Assembly (NCBI GenBank): GCA_964593905.1
Contig: CAZQLE010000129.1
Coordinates: forward strand, 1 to 11,577
Source: CAZQLE01 sp964593905
GTDB taxonomy: Bacteria; Chloroflexota; Anaerolineae; Anaerolineales; Anaerolineaceae
Length of the DNA: 11,577 nt
Reading direction: 5' to 3'
In this document: positions 5,934-11,577 of the stretch, piece after piece
Layout: every line of letters starts with the position of its first letter
How positions within the stretch are numbered: the stretch's first letter is position 1
The notes under the pieces: generated by a model
The model's database searches: none
What the model was told of the DNA's origin: nothing
The model's input: the letters and a program-made list of their open reading frames with translations, nothing else
Made by a program: the position numbers and the translations under genes

Positions 5934-6986
5934 TTACAGCGTTTTTGCCATCATCGCTGCCAGGTCAGCAGTGCGGCAGCTATAACCCCATTCATTGTCA
6001 TACCAGGTTACAACCTTCACCAAATTGCTGCCCATAACCATGGTCTGCGCACCATCGATGATCGAGCTGCGGGGGTCGCCCTTGAAATCGCTCGAGACCA
6101 ACGGATCAGAGTAAGCCCCGGTGGTGAAGCCCAGAATGCCCTTCAGACGGCCATCCGCAGCTTCTTTGAAGGCTGCGTTCAACTCGTCTTTGGTGATGGG
6201 TTTCGAAACCGTCGCGACAAAATCGACCACCGAGACGGTCGGGGTGGGCACGCGCAGTGAGTAGCCGTCGAATTTACCCTTGAGGTCAGGGATCACCAGC
6301 GCAATGGCCTTGGCAGCACCCGTGGTGGTGGGGATGATATTCAAACCGGCCGAGCGGGAGCGGCGCATTTCTTTTTTGTGGCCCTGATCCAGAATGACCT
6401 GATCATTAGTGTAAGAGTGGATCGTGGTCATCAAGGCATATTCAATCCCGACCAGATCGTTAAGGATCTTGGCGGCCGGGGCCAGACAGTTGGTGGTGCA
6501 GGAAGCATTCGACACCACATGATGCTTGGCGGGATCGTACTTTTCTTCGTTTACACCGAGAACGATGGTCAAATCTTCATTCTTGGCCGGGGCCGAGATG
6601 ATGACCTTCTTGGCGCCGCCTTTTTCAATGTGCACGCGCGCGCCGGCTTTGCCCTTGGCGGGGTCGCCATTTGCATCGGTGAAAACGCCGGTCGATTCGA
6701 TGACAACTTCCACGCCCAGATCTTTCCAGGGCAGCGCACCGGGATCTTTTTCAGCAAAGACTTTGATGGTCTTGCCGTTGACGACCAGGTCATTTCCTTC
6801 AACTTCCACTGTGCCGGGGAAAATGCCATAGGTTGAGTCATATTTGAACAGGTGAGCGTTGGATTTGCTATCGAACAGGTCATTAATCGCCACAACTTCC
6901 AGTTCGCCGCCGTGGCGTTCCATGATCGCCTTTAAAACCTGACGACCAATGCGACCAAAACCATTGATACCAACTTTGACTGCCAT
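5934..6986 (-). CDS. gap: Glyceraldehyde-3-phosphate dehydrogenase (type I)
   Basis: GAPDH oxidatively phosphorylates glyceraldehyde 3-phosphate to 1,3-bisphosphoglycerate, the substrate of the next gene's product. The Rossmann dinucleotide site is INGFGRIGR at 7-15, with IND at 34-36 suggesting NAD preference. The active site is SNASCTTNC with the nucleophile Cys163 and its partner His190 in TTIHSYTNDQ. The substrate loop RSRSAGLNIIPTTTGAAKA and the C-terminal WYDNEWGYS are present. At 350 residues it is about 15 longer than many bacterial enzymes, partly from an extended loop around 103-115 (TDANGDPAKGKAG). The ATG at 6984-6986 has a near-ideal GGAGGTGAT ribosome site five bases upstream, fitting a highly expressed gene. 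It lies 70 bases after yvcK. A possible weak -10 (TATATT, complement of 7005-7010) could give a separate short transcript. Confidence 0.98.
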   Translation of the reverse strand: MAVKVGINGFGRIGRQVLKAIMERHGGELEVVAINDLFDSKSNAHLFKYDSTYGIFPGTVEVEGNDLVVNGKTIKVFAEKDPGALPWKDLGVEVVIESTGVFTDANGDPAKGKAGARVHIEKGGAKKVIISAPAKNEDLTIVLGVNEEKYDPAKHHVVSNASCTTNCLAPAAKILNDLVGIEYALMTTIHSYTNDQVILDQGHKKEMRRSRSAGLNIIPTTTGAAKAIALVIPDLKGKFDGYSLRVPTPTVSVVDFVATVSKPITKDELNAAFKEAADGRLKGILGFTTGAYSDPLVSSDFKGDPRSSIIDGAQTMVMGSNLVKVVTWYDNEWGYSCRTADLAAMMAKTL

Positions 6987-7016
6987 AGTAAATCACCTCC
7001 AGAGAATATAGTTGCA

Positions 7017-7032
7017 CCATGCTTTTGCATGG
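7017..7032 (-). repeat. Small hairpin between yvcK and gap
   Basis: CCATGC (7017-7022) and GCATGG (7027-7032) form a 6-bp stem with a four-base loop, AAAA on the minus strand. It lies between the yvcK stop codon and the gap ribosome site. No T-run follows, so it should not stop transcription and is compatible with a yvcK-gap-pgk operon. Confidence 0.4.
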
Positions 7033-7056
7033 ATGATGGTAAATTTGACGCGCCGA

Positions 7057-8394
7057 TTACTCCTCGCGGTTCACCAACGGTCCCGTGCGCTCGTAATAAA
7101 TATCCATTACCGTTTGGGCCAGTTTGACCGAGTCGTGCCGCCAGGGTTTTTCCAGATCCACCACATCGCTGCAATACAGCGGGTATACCTGGTCCAGATC
7201 TTCCTCCGGTTTGACCCATGTAATTCCATCTGGCAAGGTCTTGCCATAATTTGCGTTGCACAGAATTAAATCAAACAACTGCATCCGCAAATGTTTCTCA
7301 ATTGTATGCACATGGTCGCCACAGGTAAAATCATTGGTTTCACCCGGTTGTGTGGCAACATTACAAATATAAAACTTCATGGCCCGGCTTGAACGCAGCG
7401 CTTCGGCAATATCGGGCACCAGCAAATTGGGCAAAATGCTGGTGAACAGGCTGCCCGGACCCACCAGTATCAGATCGGCGTTTAAGATCGCCTGCAAGGT
7501 TGGCGGATATGCCAGCGCATTTCCGGGTTCCAACCACACCCGACTCACCCGCCCGCCAGCCGCGGGAATCTGACTTTCACCGCGCACGCGCACTTCCTGC
7601 CCTTCTGGAAGGCGAATTTCGGCCGCCAGACGGACATCATGCAAAGTTGAGGGCAAAACCTGGCCTTGCACGGCCAAAACACGCGCCGATTCAGCCACAG
7701 CCTCTTCAAAACTTCCAGTAATATCGGCCAACGCCGTGATGAGCAAATTTCCCAGTGTGTGGCCGTTTAATCCCATTCCGGCAGCAAAACGATACTGAAA
7801 GACCTGGGTTAACAGCTCTTCGTCGCCAGATAACGCCGTCAGACAGTTACGAATATCACCGGGCGGCAAAACGCCCATGCTGCGCCGCAGCTCACCTGAT
7901 GAACCGCCATCATCGGCCACGGTTACAATCGCGGTGATGTTATTCGTATGCGCCTTTAAACCGCGCAACATCGAGGCCAGACCGGTGCCACCGCCAATCA
8001 CCACCACACGCGGGCCGCGTTCCCGCCGGCGATAGGCAGTTACCGTATCCAAAACCGGTTTACCCGGGCGAAGAAATGGTTTTAGTAAAGAACGGTTTAA
8101 ACCCCAGACGCCCAGTAAAATCACGGCCAACCCTGTGCCGCCAAAAATCAACCCCCGCAACCATCGGTCTAAAAACCGCAGGGATAACGTTGCCAGCAGT
8201 GGAACATACCATTCGTCGGAGGCTGATCGATACGCATCCAAAATTAAAACGGCTATCCCCAGGCCTACCAGTGTTGTTCCCACCAGAATCAAACCGATCC
8301 ATCTTTTAACACCAATCCCTGGGGTCAACCAACGCAATTCACGGGTAAGCCAAGACAACCATGATTGATACCGGTTTCCTGTTTTGGAGCGCAT
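7057..8394 (-). CDS. yvcK: YvcK/GlmR-type CofD-like regulator with two N-terminal membrane segments
   Basis: YvcK (GlmR) proteins bind UDP-sugars, are needed for growth on gluconeogenic carbon sources and, in firmicutes, stimulate GlmS and cell-wall precursor synthesis. The catalytic-like core starts near residue 128 and carries IGGGTGL (133-139), DDGGSSG (161-167), GDIRNCL (179-185), NGHTLGNL (210-217) and GPGSLFTSI. It resembles CofD 2-phospho-L-lactate transferase but is the non-F420 branch. Ahead of it are about 125 extra residues with two hydrophobic segments (about 31-53 and 81-99), so the core is probably tethered at the inner face of the membrane; classical YvcK is about 320 residues and soluble. 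The ATG at 8392-8394 has no ribosome site and lies only about two bases after the predicted transcription start. No better in-frame start with a ribosome site was found. A yvcK-gap-pgk order echoes the rapZ-yvcK-whiA-gap-pgk cluster of other Gram-positive-type lineages; rapZ and whiA are absent here. Confidence 0.92.
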   Translation of the reverse strand: MRSKTGNRYQSWLSWLTRELRWLTPGIGVKRWIGLILVGTTLVGLGIAVLILDAYRSASDEWYVPLLATLSLRFLDRWLRGLIFGGTGLAVILLGVWGLNRSLLKPFLRPGKPVLDTVTAYRRRERGPRVVVIGGGTGLASMLRGLKAHTNNITAIVTVADDGGSSGELRRSMGVLPPGDIRNCLTALSGDEELLTQVFQYRFAAGMGLNGHTLGNLLITALADITGSFEEAVAESARVLAVQGQVLPSTLHDVRLAAEIRLPEGQEVRVRGESQIPAAGGRVSRVWLEPGNALAYPPTLQAILNADLILVGPGSLFTSILPNLLVPDIAEALRSSRAMKFYICNVATQPGETNDFTCGDHVHTIEKHLRMQLFDLILCNANYGKTLPDGITWVKPEEDLDQVYPLYCSDVVDLEKPWRHDSVKLAQTVMDIYYERTGPLVNREE

Positions 8395-8402
8395 ACATTA
8401 TT

Positions 8403-8431
8403 ATGATAGCAGTCTTTCGAAAAAGCGTCAA
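8403..8431 (-). promoter_or_regulatory. Promoter of yvcK (TTGACG-N17-TATCAT)
   Basis: The minus strand has a -35 TTGACG (complement of 8426-8431), a 17-base spacer and a -10 TATCAT (8403-8408) extended by TGC. This is the best two-box promoter in the window. Seven bases past the -10 is about 8396, which almost coincides with the ATG at 8394. The spacer contains the palindrome TTTCGAAA. Confidence 0.65.
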
Positions 8432-8510
8432 CGAATCGGCACGCTTGCTCGCTCGAATGGACTGGACAATCGACCAAATGGTTGACAGCGCCAACGCTCT
8501 TATTCCCTTT

Positions 8511-8519
8511 TGCTATAAT
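8511..8519 (+). promoter_or_regulatory. Extended -10 promoter for the histidine kinase
   Basis: TGCTATAAT is a perfect -10 with the TGn extension. Initiation is expected near 8526, giving a leader of about 38 bases. No -35 is present at the right distance; the TTGACA at 8482-8487 is 26 bases away. It faces away from the yvcK promoter, about 100 bases off, making this a compact divergent control region. Confidence 0.7.
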
Positions 8520-8564
8520 GAATGCATATTGCTGCCTGATATTGGAACCGGGAGAACCTCAAAT

Positions 8565-10115
8565 ATGCTGCCTGATTTTCGCGTACGGCAAAGAGATTAC
8601 CTGTTGGAACTGGCGCGAGCACTGACGCAAGAACTGGACCTGGATAAGCTGCTCAGCCGTGTATTAAGTATTTCAATCGAAATGCTGGCGGGGCAAGCCG
8701 GCTTAATTGCCCTGCCAGATGGAAGCGGGGGCTGGCGGGCGCCGGTATCGCAGGGTCTGCCGCCGGTTTTTCTTTCCACCATCGAACCGATCATGGCTGA
8801 AACCAGCATCGAAGACCTGGATGCAGGCAGCAGTGACCTGCCCGAGATCAATTCCATTTTAACTGAACTAACCCGCCGGGCCAGCCTGGGGCTGCTCACC
8901 GGCGTTGGTCTGCCGCTCACTGCGCGCGGCCGGGTGGTTGGCCTGATCTTTATCTTTCGCAATTATCCGGGCATGTTCTCACCCAACGACCGGGCCCTGC
9001 TAAGCAGCTTTGCCAATCAGGCCGCCATTGCCGTGCAAAATGCGCAGCTTTACACCCAGGTATCACGCGAGAAGGGCCGGCTGGACGCGCTGCTTGATTC
9101 GGCCGCAGATGGCATTCTCATCTTGCGCGCCGACCACACCATTGAACGCGCCAACGTTGCCCTGCTGCACATGCTCGGGTTTGAAGAATCGGCCCTCACC
9201 GAAAAAAAGCACGAGGAAATCATCCGCTGGGTTTCTCCACCCCAGTTCCAAACCCTTGAGCAGGCTGAGGCCGGCGGTTGGCCGCTTACCCCGCATGCCC
9301 AGCTTTATGTCGAAGGCGATCTGCAGCGCGCCCAGGAAGTGCGGCCCTTGCCGGTCGGCATTACCTATGCGCCGTTGGTGGTCGACAATATACTGGTGAA
9401 CATCATCGCCACCATCCGCGATATCACCCGCTTTCGCCAGGCAGAAGAAATGAAAAGTACATTTATATCGGTGGTCAGCCACGAGCTAAAAACACCGGTT
9501 GCCCTGATCAAGGGGTATGTCAGCACCTTACGCCGCGAAGATGCCGACTGGGATACCGAAATCGTTCAGGATAGTCTGGCGGTCATCGAAGAAGAAGCTG
9601 ACCGCTTGACGCTGATGATCGAAAACCTGCTGGACGCCACCCGGTTGCAGGCCGGCGGTATGCAGATTAAACGCTCCGACCTGGCATTGGATCAGCTCGC
9701 ACAGCGGGTTGCCCAAAAAATGCAAACGCAAACCTCGACGCACAAAATATCCGTCGATTTTCCGCCCGATTTCCCTATCATTCTGGCAGATGAAGGGCGG
9801 ATCATGCAGGTCATCACCAACCTGGTGGGGAATGCCATCAAATATTCACCGGGGGGTGAAATCGCGTTAAGCGGACAGATCCGCGCTGATAAGGTAATTC
9901 TGTGTGTCAGCGATGAAGGCCCGGGCATTGCCCCCGATGACATCCCCCATATCTTTGACCGTTTCTATCGCGCTCCAAAAATGGCGCGCAACACAAAAGG
10001 CGCCGGGTTGGGTCTTTACCTGACCCGCGCCATCATCGAAGCGCATGGTGGGCAGATCTGGGTGGATACAGATGGCAGTAAGGGTGCAAAAATTTGTTTT
10101 TGCTTGCCGCGTTAA
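8565..10115 (+). CDS. Soluble sensor histidine kinase with GAF and PAS domains
   Basis: This is a two-component kinase expected to autophosphorylate on His306 (motif VVSHELKTPVALIKG) and pass the phosphate to a response regulator. Order in 516 residues: GAF-like domain about 20-160 (LELARALTQELDLDKLL at its start, FANQAAIAVQNAQLY at its end), PAS about 172-290 (LLDSAADGILILRADHTI), HisKA about 295-365, HATPase from about 375. The ATPase has N-box NLVGNAIKYS (419-428), G1 DEGPGI (450-455), F-box FDRFYR and G2 GAGLGLYL (479-486). There is no membrane segment, so it senses a cytosolic signal or a partner. The frame is open back to 8361, but the promoter at 8511 lies inside that extension and GGGAG stands ten bases before the ATG at 8565. 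No response regulator is in the window, so its target is unknown; yvcK, the divergent neighbour, is only a positional guess. Confidence 0.93.
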   Translation: MLPDFRVRQRDYLLELARALTQELDLDKLLSRVLSISIEMLAGQAGLIALPDGSGGWRAPVSQGLPPVFLSTIEPIMAETSIEDLDAGSSDLPEINSILTELTRRASLGLLTGVGLPLTARGRVVGLIFIFRNYPGMFSPNDRALLSSFANQAAIAVQNAQLYTQVSREKGRLDALLDSAADGILILRADHTIERANVALLHMLGFEESALTEKKHEEIIRWVSPPQFQTLEQAEAGGWPLTPHAQLYVEGDLQRAQEVRPLPVGITYAPLVVDNILVNIIATIRDITRFRQAEEMKSTFISVVSHELKTPVALIKGYVSTLRREDADWDTEIVQDSLAVIEEEADRLTLMIENLLDATRLQAGGMQIKRSDLALDQLAQRVAQKMQTQTSTHKISVDFPPDFPIILADEGRIMQVITNLVGNAIKYSPGGEIALSGQIRADKVILCVSDEGPGIAPDDIPHIFDRFYRAPKMARNTKGAGLGLYLTRAIIEAHGGQIWVDTDGSKGAKICFCLPR

Positions 10116-10170
10116 GCAAACCCCAATTTGCGCAGCCATGCTCATTCCAAACTGTCGCATTTTGTGGCAG

Positions 10171-10179
10171 TGGTATAAT
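10171..10179 (+). promoter_or_regulatory. Extended -10 promoter for the CpXC gene
   Basis: TGGTATAAT is identical to the argS and rpsT elements. Initiation near 10186 would give a leader of about 38 bases. There is no clear -35. It lies about 56 bases after the kinase stop codon, with no terminator recognised between, so read-through from the kinase is also possible. Confidence 0.7.
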
Positions 10180-10223
10180 TCTTCGAAAATTGACCCTAAA
10201 ATAATTACCGGAAAGGGAAATCC

Positions 10224-11570
10224 ATGCCCCGAACTGCAACTTCTTGCCCGCGCTGCCGGCAGCCAATTACAGCCGATATTGAACAACTCTTTGACCTAAA
10301 CCAGGATCCGCGCGCCAAACAGCGCCTACTGGGAGGGCAGGCCAACTATGCCCGCTGCGCTGCCTGTGGATACGAAGGCCCGCTCAGTGTTCCGGTGGTC
10401 TACCATGACCCTGAAAAAGAACTGCTGCTGACCTTCTTTCCCTCCGAGCTGGGGCTCCCTTTAAATGAACAGGAGCGAATCCTTGGCCCCCTGCTCAACC
10501 AGGTGTTGAATAAACTGCCGCCCGAAAAACGTAAGGCCTATCTGCTGCGACCGCAGAGCATGTATACGTTTGATACTATGATCGAGAAAATTCTCGAGGG
10601 AGATGGCATTACAAAAGAGATGCTGGATAACCAGCAAAAGAAACTGGGGCTGCTCCAACGGCTCCTGTCCACCTCTCCTGAGGCACTTCCCGATGTGATT
10701 AAGCAGGAAGAAGCCATGTTAGATAACGACTTCTTCTCGATTCTGGGCCGGGTGATCGAAGCAACCATGACCCAGGGAGATCAGCGCACCGCTCGCGCCC
10801 TGGCAGGTTTGCAGCAATATTTGCTCGAAAACACCGCCTATGGTCAAGAGATTCAGAAAAAGGCCGATGAAGCCGAAGAAGCGGCTAGAACACTGCAAGA
10901 GGCAGCCAAAGACGGCTTAACCCGCGAAAAACTGCTGGATGTGATTTGCGGTTTTACGACCGATTTGCAAGTGACCACCGTGGTTGGCATGGTGCGCCAG
11001 GGAATGGATTATGAGTTCTTCCAACTGCTTTCCAATCGCATCGAGGCTGCTGACGGTGCCGAAAAAGAACGGCTGACCGAACTGCGCGGCAAGTTAATTG
11101 CCTACACCCAGGAGATCGACAAAGCCATCAACGAACAATTAACGGCCACAAAAAATCTACTCGAAGAACTGCTAAAGCAGCCCAACATCGAAGATGTGCT
11201 GGCCAGCAATCTTCATATCGTCAACGAATTCTTCCTTCAGGTGGTTCAAACCGAATTGGAAGATGCCCGAAAAGCGGGCAATTTCGAGCGCAGCGGCAAA
11301 TTGCAGCGCATCATCGAAACCATCGAAAAACTTAGCGCCCCCGCACCAGAGCTTGAGTTTGCCCAGACCCTTTTCGGCGCCGCATCAGAAGAGGATTTGA
11401 ACCGGCTGCTTGAAGCCAATGGAGATAAAATCACCCCCGAGTTTGTTCAAGTATTGGGCAGCCTCGCCGCCCAAAGCGAAGAAGCCGGCCAGGAACCCGC
11501 TGCGGTTGAACAGTTTAAGCGGATTCATCGCGCAGCCATGCGCTTCTCGATGAAGAAAGCCATGCAGTAA
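10224..11570 (+). CDS. CpXC-domain protein with a long helical C-terminal region
   Basis: The 448-residue protein begins with two cysteine pairs, C8-P-R-C11 and C45-A-A-C48, the hallmark of the CpXC domain and probably a zinc site. A conserved-looking stretch follows with FFPSELGLPLNEQERILGP (71-89) and YLLRPQSM (106-113). From about 115 to the end it is nearly all predicted helix, rich in E, K, Q, A and L. The coiled-coil-like part is strongest around 200-235 (KKADEAEEAARTLQEAAKDG) and 285-325. There is no signal peptide, membrane segment or recognisable catalytic motif. The ATG at 10224 follows GGAAAGGG with suitable spacing. Function is unknown; the architecture suggests a metal-stabilised scaffold or interaction protein rather than a classical enzyme. 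It is downstream of a histidine kinase but has its own promoter. Confidence 0.85.
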   Translation: MPRTATSCPRCRQPITADIEQLFDLNQDPRAKQRLLGGQANYARCAACGYEGPLSVPVVYHDPEKELLLTFFPSELGLPLNEQERILGPLLNQVLNKLPPEKRKAYLLRPQSMYTFDTMIEKILEGDGITKEMLDNQQKKLGLLQRLLSTSPEALPDVIKQEEAMLDNDFFSILGRVIEATMTQGDQRTARALAGLQQYLLENTAYGQEIQKKADEAEEAARTLQEAAKDGLTREKLLDVICGFTTDLQVTTVVGMVRQGMDYEFFQLLSNRIEAADGAEKERLTELRGKLIAYTQEIDKAINEQLTATKNLLEELLKQPNIEDVLASNLHIVNEFFLQVVQTELEDARKAGNFERSGKLQRIIETIEKLSAPAPELEFAQTLFGAASEEDLNRLLEANGDKITPEFVQVLGSLAAQSEEAGQEPAAVEQFKRIHRAAMRFSMKKAMQ

Positions 11571-11577
11571 CTTTCAG

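Noticed and set aside
6378..6836. 152-codon plus-strand open frame opposite gap
   Set aside because: It is antisense to a conserved enzyme with all its motifs and has no ribosome site or family resemblance.
7017..7032. Hairpin between yvcK and gap as a terminator
   Set aside because: The stem is only six base pairs and no U-tract follows, so co-transcription with gap is more likely.
8482..8519. TTGACA upstream of TATAAT as a two-box promoter for the kinase
   Set aside because: The spacer is 26 bases, far beyond the usable 16-18. The extended -10 alone is the better reading.
8361..8564. 68 extra N-terminal codons of the histidine kinase, including a hydrophobic stretch that could be taken for a membrane helix
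   Set aside because: A perfect extended -10 lies inside this stretch at 8511, the stretch overlaps the start of divergent yvcK, and a ribosome site stands before the ATG at 8565. The hydrophobic run is probably not translated.
10086..10103. Hairpin GCAAAAA-TTTG-TTTTTGC at the end of the kinase gene
   Set aside because: It lies within the last coding codons, is AT-rich and has no T-run after it, so it is not a convincing terminator.

Overview
The window looks like a piece of chromosome from a Chloroflexota bacterium, most likely class Anaerolineae. This is inferred from gene content: yvcK-gap-pgk in a row, a bacterial member of the cyclic 2,3-diphosphoglycerate synthetase-type P-loop family, and a long CpXC-domain protein. 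It was not checked by any search. GC content looks moderate to slightly high. I see no insertion sequence, phage gene, CRISPR array, rRNA or tRNA. Nine protein genes fill nearly all of the sequence and no gene-free stretch exceeds about 250 bases.

Minus strand, positions 1 to about 8411, read right to left. yvcK (glmR-like, with two added N-terminal membrane segments), gap and pgk form a probable carbon-metabolism operon that ends in a strong terminator. rpsT (ribosomal protein S20, TTG start) follows on its own promoter with a long structured leader and its own terminator. Next come argS, then a gene of the cyclic 2,3-diphosphoglycerate synthetase / COG2403 type with a folded upstream region and a terminator, and last the N-terminal 172 codons of obgE, cut by the window edge inside its P-loop.

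Plus strand, 8511 to 11570. A soluble GAF-PAS hybrid-free sensor histidine kinase is divergent from yvcK. A two-cysteine-pair (CpXC) protein with a long helical tail follows, on its own promoter.

The genes are mostly housekeeping: triose-phosphate glycolysis (gap, pgk), a regulator of carbon and cell-wall metabolism (yvcK), translation (rpsT, argS) and ribosome assembly (obgE). The less ordinary content lies in the non-coding parts. An extended -10 motif (TGGTATAAT or a close variant) recurs in front of most transcription units. The leaders of rpsT and of the COG2403 gene, and the gap-pgk junction, can fold into substantial secondary structures. The yvcK promoter implies an almost leaderless message. 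I found no convincing wholly new multi-gene system. The best candidates for undescribed biology are the rpsT leader RNA, the bacterial cDPG-synthetase-like enzyme and the CpXC helical protein.
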